Source: Burkholderia lata (GTDB lineage: Bacteria; Pseudomonadota; Gammaproteobacteria; Burkholderiales; Burkholderiaceae). Taken from it: 64,000 nt of DNA. The stretch spans positions 372,001-436,000 of the forward strand of contig NZ_CABVQK010000009.1 in assembly GCF_902499335.1 (NCBI RefSeq), in the 5' to 3' direction. How positions within the stretch are numbered: the stretch's first letter is position 1; each line of letters starts with the position of its first letter. Under the pieces are notes generated by a model. It was not told where the DNA came from. It was given only the letters and a program-made list of their open reading frames with translations, and did no database searches. Shown here piece by piece: positions 42,785 to 52,592 of the stretch. A program made the translations under genes and the position numbers.

Positions 42785-44197
42785 ATGACGACGGCGAACC
42801 GCAAGAAGATCCTGCTCAATGCGTTCAACATGAACTGCGTCGGGCATATCAACCACGGGCTGTGGACGCATCCGCGCGACCGCTCCGCGCACTACACCGA
42901 TCTCGACTACTGGGCCGATCTCGCGAAGACGCTCGAGCGCGGCAAGTTCGACGGGATCTTCCTCGCGGACATCGTCGGCGTGTACGACGTGTTCGGCGGC
43001 GGCCCCGATGCCGCGCTGCGCGAATCGGTGCAGGTGCCCGTCAACGATCCGCTGCTGCTCGTGCCCGCGATGGCGCAGGTCACGCGGCACCTCGGCTTCG
43101 GCGTGACCGCGAACCTGACCTACGAGCCGCCTTACCTGTTCGCGCGCCGCATGTCGACGCTCGATCATCTGACGAAAGGGCGCGTGGGCTGGAACATCGT
43201 CACCGGCTATCTCGACAGCGCCGCGCGCGGGATGGGCCTCGCGCAGCAGATCGGCCACGACGACCGCTACGAGCGCGCGGACGACTACATGGACGTCGTC
43301 TACAAGCTGTGGGAACAGAGCTGGGACGACGACGCGGTGATCCGCGACGCACAGGCGCGCGTGTTCGCGCAGCCGGGCAAGGTGCGGCGCGTGAAGCACG
43401 ACGGGCCGTTCTATTCGATCGACGCGATTCATCTGAGCGAGCCGTCGCTGCAGCGCACGCCGGTGCTGTACCAGGCCGGATCGTCCGCGCGCGGCGTCGA
43501 GTTCGCGGGCCGTCACGCGGAATGCGTGTTCGTGAACGGGCAAAGCAAGGCCGCCGCCCGCGCGGCGGCACTCGACATCCGCGCGGCCGCTGCACGGCAG
43601 GGCCGCGACCCGGCGTCGATCAAAATCTTCGCGGGCGTGAGCGTCGTGACGGCCGAGACCGAGCGGCTCGCGCGCGAGAAGTTCGACGAATACCGGCGCT
43701 ACGCGAGCCCCGAGGCCGGCCTCGCGCATTTCGCGAGCTCGACCGGCATCGATTTCGCGAAGTACGGCCTCGACGAGCCGATCTCGTACGTGAAGACCGA
43801 CTCGATCCAGTCGGCCGTCGACGCGATCTCGCGCAAAAGCACGACCGGCACGTGGACCGTGCGGCGGATGCTCGAACAGATGTCGCTCGGCGGCCGCTAT
43901 GCGCCGATCGTCGGCTCGCCGTCGCAGGTCGCGGACGAACTGCAGTCGTGGATCGACGAGACCGGCATCGACGGCTTCAACCTGACGCGCACCGTGATGC
44001 CTGAGTCGTTCGAGGATTTCGTCGACTGGGTCGTGCCCGAGCTGCAGAACCGCGGCGTCTACAAGGAAGACTACGATCCCGCGCCGACGCTGCGCGAGAA
44101 GCTGTTCGGCGCGGGCCCGCGCCTGCCCGCGTGGCACACGGGCGCGCGGCACCGGCCGGCCGCCGTGGCCGAACCCGCGCATCCCGCGCATGCGTGA
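42785..44197 (+). CDS. NtaA/SnaA/DszA family FMN-dependent monooxygenase
   Basis: A 470-residue bacterial-luciferase-like TIM-barrel monooxygenase that uses FMNH2 from a partner reductase. Family features are LNAFNMNCVGHINHGLWTHP (residues 10-29), the LAKTLERGKFDGIFLADIVGVYD segment near 45-67, LTKGRVGWNIVTGYLDSAARGMG near 132 and YQAGSSARGVEFAGRHAECVFV near 229. Members act on nitrilotriacetate (NtaA), dibenzothiophene sulfone (DszA) and other C-S or C-N substrates. The C-terminal 30 residues are His/Ala/Pro-rich. Its location between a binding protein and ABC genes implies the imported molecule is its substrate. Confidence 0.9.
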   Translation: MTTANRKKILLNAFNMNCVGHINHGLWTHPRDRSAHYTDLDYWADLAKTLERGKFDGIFLADIVGVYDVFGGGPDAALRESVQVPVNDPLLLVPAMAQVTRHLGFGVTANLTYEPPYLFARRMSTLDHLTKGRVGWNIVTGYLDSAARGMGLAQQIGHDDRYERADDYMDVVYKLWEQSWDDDAVIRDAQARVFAQPGKVRRVKHDGPFYSIDAIHLSEPSLQRTPVLYQAGSSARGVEFAGRHAECVFVNGQSKAAARAAALDIRAAAARQGRDPASIKIFAGVSVVTAETERLAREKFDEYRRYASPEAGLAHFASSTGIDFAKYGLDEPISYVKTDSIQSAVDAISRKSTTGTWTVRRMLEQMSLGGRYAPIVGSPSQVADELQSWIDETGIDGFNLTRTVMPESFEDFVDWVVPELQNRGVYKEDYDPAPTLREKLFGAGPRLPAWHTGARHRPAAVAEPAHPAHA

Positions 44198-44215
44198 ACG
44201 TGACGGAGCGAAGCG

Positions 44216-45400
44216 ATGACGCAATTGTTCGATACGCTGGGTTTCATCGACGCCTCGGCTGTGCGAGCCGGCGTCACGGCCGCGACGCATGATGAAGCGG
44301 CGTCGGCCGACTCGGCCGGCGGCGCCGCCGTGTCGCTGGAGCAGGTCGGCAAGGTGTTCGCGACGCCGCGCGGCCAGGCCGCCGCGCTGCGCGACGTGAC
44401 GCTCGATGTGCGGCGCGGCGAGGTCTTCGGGATCATCGGCCGCAGCGGTGCCGGGAAGTCGACGCTGCTGCGGCTCGTGAACGGCCTCGAACGGCCGAGT
44501 TCGGGCCGCGTGCGCGTGCAGGGCGTCGACGTCGGCGCGCTCGACGAGGACGGGCTCGTCGCGCTGCGGCGCCGCACCGGCATGGTGTTCCAGCATTTCA
44601 ACCTGCTGTCCGCGAAGACGGTGTTCGAGAACGTCGCGCTGCCGCTGAAGATCGCCGGCGTGCCGAAGGCCGAGCGCGTGCGCAAGGTCGAGGCGCTGCT
44701 CGAACTGGTCGGGCTCGCCGCGAAGCGCGACGCGTATCCGGCGAGCCTGTCGGGCGGGCAGAAGCAGCGCGTCGGCATTGCCCGCGCGCTCGTGCACGAT
44801 CCGGAAGTGCTGCTGTGCGACGAGGCGACGTCGGCGCTCGATCCCGAGACGACGCAATCGATCCTCGCGCTGCTCGCCGACATCAACCGCCGTCTCGGGC
44901 TGACGATCGTGCTGATCACGCACGAGATGGAAGTGATCCGCGCGGTGTGCGACACGGTCGCGGTGATCGAACAGGGCGAAGTCGTCGAAACGGGCCCCGT
45001 GTGGCGCGTGTTCGGCGATCCGCGCCACGGCGCGACGCGCGCGCTGCTCAGCACGCTCGTGCACGACCTGCCGGCCGAACTGGCCGCGCGCGTGCAGCCG
45101 CTGCCCGAGCAGGCCGCGCTACCCGACGGCGCGCAGGTCGTGCTCGACGTCCGCTATACGGGCGAGAGCGGCGGCGAGCCGGATGTCGGTGCGCTCGCGG
45201 CGGCGCTCGGCGGCTCGGTACGTTTCCTGCACGGCGGCATCGAGCGTATCCAGGGGCATGCGCAAGGGCGGCTCGTGATCGCGGCAGCGCCGCGCGCGGA
45301 GGACGCCGGCCAATCGCCGGCCCGCGGCGGCGCGGTTGCCGCGCTGCTCGAACGCGCGCGCCGCCACGCGAATCACGCGGAGGTGCTCGGCTATGTTTGA
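44216..45400 (+). CDS. MetN-like ABC transporter ATPase with NIL domain
   Basis: A 394-residue ABC ATPase of the methionine-uptake (MUT) family. An unusual 38-residue N-terminal extension precedes the core. Walker A GRSGAGKS is at about residues 75-82, the Q loop is in GMVFQHFNLLSAKTV, the signature is SLSGGQKQRVGIARAL, and Walker B is VLLCDEATSALDP. The C-terminal region (about 300-394) is a diverged NIL regulatory domain (VVLDVRYTGESGGEPDVGAL, RFLHGGIERIQGHAQGRLVI). It overlaps the permease gene by 8 bp. In MetN the NIL domain senses internal substrate, so feedback inhibition may occur here too. Confidence 0.9.
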   Translation: MTQLFDTLGFIDASAVRAGVTAATHDEAASADSAGGAAVSLEQVGKVFATPRGQAAALRDVTLDVRRGEVFGIIGRSGAGKSTLLRLVNGLERPSSGRVRVQGVDVGALDEDGLVALRRRTGMVFQHFNLLSAKTVFENVALPLKIAGVPKAERVRKVEALLELVGLAAKRDAYPASLSGGQKQRVGIARALVHDPEVLLCDEATSALDPETTQSILALLADINRRLGLTIVLITHEMEVIRAVCDTVAVIEQGEVVETGPVWRVFGDPRHGATRALLSTLVHDLPAELAARVQPLPEQAALPDGAQVVLDVRYTGESGGEPDVGALAAALGGSVRFLHGGIERIQGHAQGRLVIAAAPRAEDAGQSPARGGAVAALLERARRHANHAEVLGYV

Positions 45401-46049
45401 CCTCTGGTGGCCCGAACTGCTCGATGCGATCCGCGACACGCTGTCGATGGTCGCCGCGTCGGCCGTGATCGCCGCGCTGATCGGCATCCCGCTCGCGGTG
45501 ATCCTCGTGACGACCGCACCCGGCGGCATCTACGAACGGCGCGGCGTGAACGCGGTGCTCGGCGCGCTCGTCAACGTGTTCCGCTCGACGCCGTTCATCA
45601 TCCTGCTCGTCGCGCTGCTGCCGTTCACGCGCGTGCTGATCGGCACGACGATCGGCGTCTGGGCGGCCGTCGTGCCGCTGTCGATCGCCGCGATCCCGTT
45701 CTTCGCGCGGATCGCCGAGGTGAGCCTGCGCGAAGTCGACCGCGGGCTGATCGAGGCCGCGCTCGCGATGGGTGCGAAGCGCCGCCACATCGTCTGGCAC
45801 GTGCTGTTGCCCGAAGCGCTGCCCGGCATGCTCGGCGGCTTCACCATTACCGTCGTCGCGCTGATCGGCTCGACCGCGATGGCGGGCGCCGTCGGCGCGG
45901 GCGGGCTCGGCGATCTCGCGATCCGCTACGGCTACCAGCGTTTCGACACCACCGTCATGGCGACCGTGATCGTGATCCTGATCGCGCTCGTCTCGGCCGT
46001 GCAAATCACGGGCGACCGCCTGGTCCGACGCGTGACCCGGCGTACCTGA
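45393..46049 (+). CDS. MetI-like ABC permease
   Basis: A 218-residue permease with five helices. The EAA-loop region reads EVDRGLIEAALAMGAKRRHIVWHVLLPEALPGMLGG (about residues 111-146), and RSTPFIILLVALLPFTR near 64-80 is typical of MetI. The ATG at 45393 lies within the end of the ATPase gene, giving translational coupling. With the MetQ- and MetN-like genes it completes one importer. Confidence 0.92.
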   Translation: MFDLWWPELLDAIRDTLSMVAASAVIAALIGIPLAVILVTTAPGGIYERRGVNAVLGALVNVFRSTPFIILLVALLPFTRVLIGTTIGVWAAVVPLSIAAIPFFARIAEVSLREVDRGLIEAALAMGAKRRHIVWHVLLPEALPGMLGGFTITVVALIGSTAMAGAVGAGGLGDLAIRYGYQRFDTTVMATVIVILIALVSAVQITGDRLVRRVTRRT

Positions 46050-46103
46050 GCGACGCCACAAGCGTCTGCTCGCTTCATTCATGATCCTGAGAGAAAGAAC
46101 CCT

Positions 46104-46946
46104 ATGACCTTGCCCATCGGCGCGCCGCGCGAATGGAACGGACAATTCGAGGAAGCGCTGTTTCTCGACGTGGCGCGACGCCATCGTCCGGACTTCCCGG
46201 CCAAGCTCGCGACGCCGCCGCGCGAACCGCGCAACGGCGACGAGCTGGCCGCTGTCGCCGATTACTACACGAAGATGGCATCGCACGACCTGTTCATCGT
46301 GCAGGTCGTCGCGAAGGCGATCGACACGCTGTTTCGCGACGATCCGCATTTCCAGTTGATCCTGTCGCGCCAGCTCGGCGACGACGGCGCGCACGCGGTG
46401 ATCGGCCGCGAACGCGTGACCGAACTGACGGGGCGTGATCCGCTGCCGGAAGTCGACCGGCTCGTCGCCGCGCACTGGGCACGCATCGGCGACATCGCGG
46501 TGCGCGACGTCGCGGGCTTTCTCGCGTTCGAATGGCACTACGAGCTGCACATCCTCGCGAAGCTGTGGATCCAGCGCAAGACCGGCCGCATCGGCGATTC
46601 CGCGATGCGCGAGCACGGCGAGAACCGGATCAGGCCGGACGAGGAGTGGCATCGCGTGCAGATCGTCCAGTGGTGGTTCGACACGCTGAAGACGCTGCCG
46701 GCGGCGGAACGCGACGCGCTGATCGATCGCGTGATCGCGGCCGACGAGGAAACGCAGGCGCGGCTCGACGATTACCTGCACGACGAGTACGCGCACACCG
46801 CGCACGTGTTCGGCGCGGATATCGCCGAATACCGTGCGATCTACGACGACTGGCGGCGCGAGATCCTGTCGCGGCTGACCGGCCGCCAGCTCGACGCGCT
46901 CGTGCCGCTGTCGGGTGAAGCGGTTGCGCAGGAAGCCGTCGCATGA
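46104..46946 (+). CDS. Unrecognised helical protein with repeated ExxH motifs
   Basis: A 280-residue, soluble, mostly alpha-helical protein with no signal peptide. I do not recognise it from sequence. It contains D94-G-A-H97, the cluster E143-W-H-Y-E147-L-H149, E180-E-W-H183 and E228-Y-A-H231 (plus H234), spaced through successive predicted helices. This arrangement resembles ferritin-like diiron proteins, in which ExxH pairs bind two irons, so a diiron oxygenase or oxidase is one idea. It lies 54 bp after the permease and overlaps the next flavoprotein gene by 4 bp (46943-46946), so it belongs to the same operon and probably the same pathway. AGAGAAAG is a weak ribosome site. Confidence 0.7.
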   Translation: MTLPIGAPREWNGQFEEALFLDVARRHRPDFPAKLATPPREPRNGDELAAVADYYTKMASHDLFIVQVVAKAIDTLFRDDPHFQLILSRQLGDDGAHAVIGRERVTELTGRDPLPEVDRLVAAHWARIGDIAVRDVAGFLAFEWHYELHILAKLWIQRKTGRIGDSAMREHGENRIRPDEEWHRVQIVQWWFDTLKTLPAAERDALIDRVIAADEETQARLDDYLHDEYAHTAHVFGADIAEYRAIYDDWRREILSRLTGRQLDALVPLSGEAVAQEAVA

Positions 46947-48154
46947 ACGATCCACGTGGCCCGGCGACCTTCGCGCCGGATACCGAAACGCCCGCCTTCG
47001 ACCGCGCCGCGCTGGCGCGAGCGATCGACGCGCTGCGCGCATCTGCCGCCGCGCGCGACCGCGCGGGCGGTCATGCGGCGCAGGAGAAGCAGTGGCTCGC
47101 CGATGCGGGGCTGCTGACGCTCGCGGTGCCGCGTGCGTTCGGCGGGCAGGAAGCCGCATGGCCCGAGATCTACGATGCGATCCGGCAGATCGCGCGCGTC
47201 GACAGCGCGCTCGCGCATCTCGTCGGGTTCCAGTGCCTGCAGGTGGTGAGCGTCGACGTGTGGGGCAACGCTGCCCAGCGCGAACGCTATCTGCGCGGCA
47301 CGGTCGAGCAGCGCTGGTGGTGGGGCAATGCGGTCAATCCGCTCGACACGCGGCTCGTGGCCACGGCGACGCCCGACGGCGGTTACCGGCTCGATGGCGT
47401 GAAGGGCTTTTGTTCGGGCACGCGAGGCTCGCAGCGCATGACGGTGTCCGCGCACGATCCGGACACCGGCCGCACCGTGTTCGGCGTGGTGCCGACCGAT
47501 CGCCCGGGGATCACGGTCAACGAAGACTGGGATCCGATCGGCCAGCGCCAGACCGACAGCGGCAGCGTGCGCTTCGACGGCGTGGCGCTCGCGGCGGACG
47601 AGGTGCTGCACCGTTCCGAGGCACCGCCGACCCCGCGCGCGACGCTGCGCACGCTCGTGTCGCAGCTCGTGCTGACCAACCTGTTCGTCGGGCTCGCGGA
47701 GGGCGCGCTGGCGGAAGCGCGCGACTACGTGCTGACACATGGCCGCCCGTGGATCCAGTCGGATGTCGCGCAGGCGAGCGACGATCCGTACACGCTGCAG
47801 CGCTTCGGCGACATGCGTGTGCGGGCGATCGCCGCGGCGGCGCTGGCCGATCGCGCGGCCGCCGCGTTGCAGCGTGCGTGGGCGCGGCAGGATGCGCTGA
47901 CGGCCGACGAGCGTGCCGAGGTGGCGCTCGCGGTATCGGAGGCGAAGATCGTCGCGCAGCGCGCGGCGCTCGAAAACGGCGAGGCGCTGTTCGACGCATG
48001 CGGCGCACGCGCGACGGCCGCGTCGCTCGGCCTTGACCGCTTCTGGCGGAATGCGCGCACGCATACGCTGCACGATCCGCTCGACTACCGGCTGCGCGAC
48101 GTGGGCCGGTTCGCACTGGCCGGGGAATTGCCGCCGGCGTCGCTCTATACGTAA
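46943..48154 (+). CDS. DszC/SfnB-like acyl-CoA dehydrogenase-family flavoprotein monooxygenase
   Basis: A 403-residue protein of the acyl-CoA dehydrogenase superfamily, group D flavin monooxygenase type (DszC, SfnB). Seen: LADAGLLTLAVPRAFGGQEA near residues 50-70, the middle beta domain with DGGYRLDGVKGFCSGTRGSQRM near 144-165 and WDPIGQRQTDSGSVRFDGVAL near 192-212, and a C-terminal helical bundle ending LHDPLDYRLRDVGRF. The typical catalytic Glu of true dehydrogenases is not evident, as in the monooxygenase branch. Genes of this kind in sulfonate or sulfone clusters attack organosulfur compounds with reduced flavin. Confidence 0.86.
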   Translation: MNDPRGPATFAPDTETPAFDRAALARAIDALRASAAARDRAGGHAAQEKQWLADAGLLTLAVPRAFGGQEAAWPEIYDAIRQIARVDSALAHLVGFQCLQVVSVDVWGNAAQRERYLRGTVEQRWWWGNAVNPLDTRLVATATPDGGYRLDGVKGFCSGTRGSQRMTVSAHDPDTGRTVFGVVPTDRPGITVNEDWDPIGQRQTDSGSVRFDGVALAADEVLHRSEAPPTPRATLRTLVSQLVLTNLFVGLAEGALAEARDYVLTHGRPWIQSDVAQASDDPYTLQRFGDMRVRAIAAAALADRAAAALQRAWARQDALTADERAEVALAVSEAKIVAQRAALENGEALFDACGARATAASLGLDRFWRNARTHTLHDPLDYRLRDVGRFALAGELPPASLYT

Positions 48155-48170
48155 GTGAGCGCGCGCTCCG

Positions 48171-48992
48171 TTACTGCTCGACGGTAGGCAGGGCTTCCGG
48201 CGGCACGGCCGCGGGGGCGAGCGCGGGCGCAGGCTGGCTGGCCAGCGGTGCGCCGCCCTCCACGCCGGCGCGCTTGAACGACACCAGTTCGTTCGAATAG
48301 CGCGCCGTCCGCGTCCCGTTCGTGTCGTAGAACTCCTCGACCGACTTGACCCAGCGGCCGACCGCCGGCACGTACCAGAACGCCATGTAGGTCTTGCCGG
48401 TCCCTTCCGCCATCCCGCTGTTGCGGCTCTGCATGACGATCGTCGAGCCGTTCGCGTTGCGTGACACGCCGGACGTGACCGACTGCCCCGGCGCGACCTG
48501 CGCCTTCCACGTGCCTTCTGCCTCGATCTTGATCGCGTCGAACTTGCCGCCCGCCACGGTGACGGTGTCGGGACCGACGACCTTGTAATGCGTGTCGTAC
48601 GCTTCCGACGCGTGCTGCGCATTCGGGTGCGACTCGCTGTACTTGACCTCCCATGTCTTGCCGACCGTCAGCGGAAACGCCAGCGGACGATTCACCACGG
48701 TTTCCGTGCCGTTGACGCTGCGCGAGCGGCTCCAGTCCGCATCGACGATCCGCTCGCGCGGCGCCTGCGTCGCGCCGCTTTGCTGCGTTTCGACGTAGAT
48801 GTGCTCGGAAGTCGTGCGCTGCACGGAAATCTGGTCGCGCGTCTGGTGCCAGCCGTTCGGGCCGATTTCGACGGTGTTGATATAGGTCCAGGTATCGCCC
48901 GGCTTCAGCACGGGGGCCGCGATCGACTGGGCGAGCGCGATGCCGGGCAGCACGGCGCAGAGTGACAACGCAGCGAAGGTTTTCTTTTTCAT
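48171..48992 (-). CDS. Exported protein of unknown function
   Basis: A 273-residue secreted or periplasmic protein. The ATG at 48992 begins a clear signal peptide (MKKKTFAALSLCAVLPGIAL, cleavage after LAQ). The mature part is beta-rich: PGDTWTYINTVEIGPNGWHQ near residues 32-51, a ...FPLTVGKTWEVKY... segment and GTGKTYMAFWYVPAVGRWVKSVEEF. The final 35 residues are Ala/Pro-rich and low complexity. I do not recognise a named family. No purine-rich ribosome site is seen; CCTCC lies upstream instead. It converges with the organosulfur operon and is divergent from the Zur operon. Confidence 0.75.
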   Translation of the reverse strand: MKKKTFAALSLCAVLPGIALAQSIAAPVLKPGDTWTYINTVEIGPNGWHQTRDQISVQRTTSEHIYVETQQSGATQAPRERIVDADWSRSRSVNGTETVVNRPLAFPLTVGKTWEVKYSESHPNAQHASEAYDTHYKVVGPDTVTVAGGKFDAIKIEAEGTWKAQVAPGQSVTSGVSRNANGSTIVMQSRNSGMAEGTGKTYMAFWYVPAVGRWVKSVEEFYDTNGTRTARYSNELVSFKRAGVEGGAPLASQPAPALAPAAVPPEALPTVEQ

Positions 48993-49194
48993 GGTGTGTG
49001 GAGGAGGGGCCATCGGTCTCGCCGGAGAGCTTATCAACCACACCTTTCATTCGGCATGCCGTGTGGTGTGCCGCTGCCGCTCGCGGTTCGCGTCGAACCG
49101 GCGCCCGCGCGTCGTCGCTCGAGCGCGCGAATCCTCCGGCGTGGAACTGATCGACGGGGCGGCCGTTCGCCAGTGCGACCGGCTGGACGTCCAA

Positions 49195-49231
49195 AATGAT
49201 ATGTTATATCGTTGCGATACATTATATCATT
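49195..49231. promoter_or_regulatory. Zur box upstream of the zinc-starvation operon
   Basis: Two 17-bp arms (49195-49211, AATGATATGTTATATCG; 49215-49231, CGATACATTATATCATT) match at 14 of 17 inverted positions around a 3-nt centre. The GTTATA...TATAAC-like core is the form of Zur operators. The site lies 33 bp before the GTPase start, so zinc-bound Zur would block this operon. It is AT-rich in strongly GC-rich surroundings. Confidence 0.85.
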
Positions 49232-49263
49232 CGATCCTCAACGTCCTCTTCCGGAATCGCCCG

Positions 49264-50472
<1,209 letters not shown>

Positions 50473-50530
50473 CCTGAACGCGCTTCCTGCATCGATCCGG
50501 ATGGAGAAGGCGCTCCACCGGATTCCGAGC

Positions 50531-51457
50531 ATGAATGCACCTCTTCCCGATATTTCCCTGACCGATGCCGCGCCGGGCGGCCGCCCGCTCGAATGGGTCG
50601 GCATGCAGGGCATCGACCTGCCCGTCGCGGTGGCCGAGCCCGGCTGCCGGCGCGACGTGCATGCGCGCGCCGACGTGCAGGTCGATCTGCCCGCGCCGCA
50701 TGTGAAGGGCATCCACATGTCGCGGTTGTACCGGCTGCTCGACGGGCTCGGCGACGGCGCGGCAGTGTCGCCGGCCGGCCTGCAGCGCGTGCTGCGCGCG
50801 ATGGTCGATAGCCATCGCGACTGCGACACGCGCAGTGCGCGAGTGCGGCTACGCTTCGACCTGCTGGCTCGACGCCCTGCGCTCGTGACCGAGGGGCTGG
50901 CCGGGTGGAAGGCGTACCCGGTTCGCATCGACGCGACGCTTGCCGGCGGAGCGTTCGAGCTGCGCGCGCAGGTGACGGTCGTCTATTCGTCGACGTGCCC
51001 ATGCTCGGCCGCGCTGTCGCGGCACTGGGTCGAGCAGGCCTTCCTGGCGGCGTTCGGCCGCGACGATCGTGTTGAACCGGCGGCGGTCGCCGCATGGCTG
51101 AAACGGCATGCGACGGCGGCCACGCCGCACAGCCAGCGCAGCGAAGCGGTCGTCAGCGTGGGGCTGCCCGCCGATGGCGCGACGTTGGGGCTGGTCGACC
51201 TGATCGATCGCATCGAGCACGCGCTCGGCACGCCGGTGCAGACGGCCGTCAAGCGCGCCGACGAGCAGGCGTTCGCGGTGCTGAACGGCGGGAACCTGAT
51301 GTTCGTCGAGGATGCCGCCCGCCGCGTCCAGGCCGCGCTGGATGACCACGGCCATCATGCGAACCCGCGCGTGCATGTGCGCCATCTGGAAAGCCTGCAT
51401 CCGCACGATGCGGTGGCCTGGGCCGCGCCGGTTCGCGAAGGCGCCGGCGCATGCTGA
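50531..51457 (+). CDS. folE2: GTP cyclohydrolase IB (FolE2)
   Basis: A 308-residue GTP cyclohydrolase FolE2, the COG1469 type that can use Mn or Fe and replaces zinc-dependent FolE in folate and queuosine synthesis when zinc is short. Motifs: GIDLPVAV near residues 27-34, HVKGIHMSRLYRLLD near 57-71 and the active-site STCPCSAALSRHWVEQAF with Cys156 and Cys158. The ATG at 50531 gives the family's usual length (about 300); an in-frame ATG at 50501 would add ten residues. It ends 7 bp inside the next gene. Confidence 0.92.
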   Translation: MNAPLPDISLTDAAPGGRPLEWVGMQGIDLPVAVAEPGCRRDVHARADVQVDLPAPHVKGIHMSRLYRLLDGLGDGAAVSPAGLQRVLRAMVDSHRDCDTRSARVRLRFDLLARRPALVTEGLAGWKAYPVRIDATLAGGAFELRAQVTVVYSSTCPCSAALSRHWVEQAFLAAFGRDDRVEPAAVAAWLKRHATAATPHSQRSEAVVSVGLPADGATLGLVDLIDRIEHALGTPVQTAVKRADEQAFAVLNGGNLMFVEDAARRVQAALDDHGHHANPRVHVRHLESLHPHDAVAWAAPVREGAGAC

Positions 51458-52029
51458 TCCGCAAGCTGTTCCGGTTCGAGAACGCGCACATCGTGCGCGG
51501 CTGCAGCACGCGGCGCTGCTCGCATTCGATCCACGGTCATTCGTACCGCGTCGAACTGCTGCTCGAAGCGCATGCGCTGGATCATGGGCAGATGATCTAC
51601 GACTTCGGGCTGCTCAAGGGCGACGTGCGCGACCTGATCGACGCGTTCGATCATGCGGTGACGCTGTGGTCGGATGACGACCCCTGCTATGTCGAGAGCA
51701 TGCGCCGGCATTCCGAACGCTGGGTGCTGCTGCCCGTTTCACCGAGCGCCGAGCAATTCTCGCGCGTGTTCTTTCGTCTCGTCGATGCGGCGCTGTCCTG
51801 CACGCGCATGGCGAACGGCGAAGCCGACGTGCGGCTGCATTCGATCATCGTTCACGAGACCGAGACCGGTTACGCGCAGTGTTTTCGCGACGATGCGTTC
51901 AACCCGCGCATGGGCCGCATCGACCTGGCCGACATCGTGTTCGCGCCGGCCATCGCCGGACAGTGGCGCGATCCGGGGCTGTTCGAGCGGATCAAGCGCG
52001 GCCGACCCATTTCAAGGCAGGAATCCTGA
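51451..52029 (+). CDS. queD2: 6-carboxytetrahydropterin synthase paralogue (QueD2-like)
   Basis: A 192-residue PTPS/QueD-family enzyme, longer than the usual 120-residue QueD. The zinc ligands are visible as His13 (NAH) and His28/His30 (IHGHSY). The candidate catalytic Cys is Cys23, spaced CxxxxHGH, one residue more than the CxxxHGH of E. coli QueD; Cys18 is another candidate. HETETGYAQCF near residues 135-145 carries the conserved Glu region. It converts dihydroneopterin triphosphate toward queuosine or another pterin. Its place after folE2 in a Zur operon suggests a zinc-starvation duplicate. Confidence 0.85.
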   Translation: MLIRKLFRFENAHIVRGCSTRRCSHSIHGHSYRVELLLEAHALDHGQMIYDFGLLKGDVRDLIDAFDHAVTLWSDDDPCYVESMRRHSERWVLLPVSPSAEQFSRVFFRLVDAALSCTRMANGEADVRLHSIIVHETETGYAQCFRDDAFNPRMGRIDLADIVFAPAIAGQWRDPGLFERIKRGRPISRQES

Positions 52030-52589
52030 TGATCAGAAAGAACCCGCGCGGCGACCTGCCGCAGATTCACCCGAGTGCATTCGTCGATCCGACCGCCATT
52101 CTGTGCGGGCTCGTGATCGTCGAGGAGAACGTGTTCATCGGCCCGTACGCGGTGATCCGCGCCGACGAAACGGATGGCGGCGGCCGGATCGCGCCGATCG
52201 TGATCGGCGCGCATTCGAACATCCAGGACGGTGTGGTGATCCATTCGAAGTCCGGCGCGAGCGTCACCATCGGCCAGCACACGTCGATCGCGCATCGCGC
52301 GATCGTCCACGGGCCGTGCAAGGTCGGCAACGGCGTGTTCGTCGGCTTCAACAGCGTGCTGTTCAACTGCACCATCGACGACGGCTGCGTGGTGCGCTAC
52401 AACGCGGTCGTCGACGGCTGCCACCTGCCGCCGGGTTTCTACGTGCGCTCGACCGAGCGCATCGGGCCGGAAACCGATCTCGCGGCTTTGCCGCAGGTGA
52501 CGGCCGACGCGAGCGATTTCTCCGAGGACGTCGCACGCACGAACAATGCGCTGGTGCTGGGCTACAAGCACATCCAGAACGAGTTCTGA
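52029..52589 (+). CDS. Gamma-class carbonic anhydrase-like protein
   Basis: A 186-residue left-handed beta-helix (hexapeptide-repeat) protein of the gamma-carbonic anhydrase family. The three metal-ligand histidines of the trimer interface are seen as His72 (GVVIHS), His89 (SIAHRA) and His94 (IVHG). The ATG overlaps the stop of the preceding gene by one base (TGATG). Gamma enzymes can work with iron or cobalt, so it may replace zinc-dependent beta- or alpha-type carbonic anhydrases during zinc limitation, as proposed for Zur-regulated cam genes in pseudomonads. Confidence 0.87.
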   Translation: MIRKNPRGDLPQIHPSAFVDPTAILCGLVIVEENVFIGPYAVIRADETDGGGRIAPIVIGAHSNIQDGVVIHSKSGASVTIGQHTSIAHRAIVHGPCKVGNGVFVGFNSVLFNCTIDDGCVVRYNAVVDGCHLPPGFYVRSTERIGPETDLAALPQVTADASDFSEDVARTNNALVLGYKHIQNEF

Positions 52590-52592
52590 ATC

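Noticed and set aside
42701..45064. A 787-codon frame opposite the organosulfur operon
   Set aside because: It crosses three sense genes and contains Arg/His-rich low-complexity sequence.
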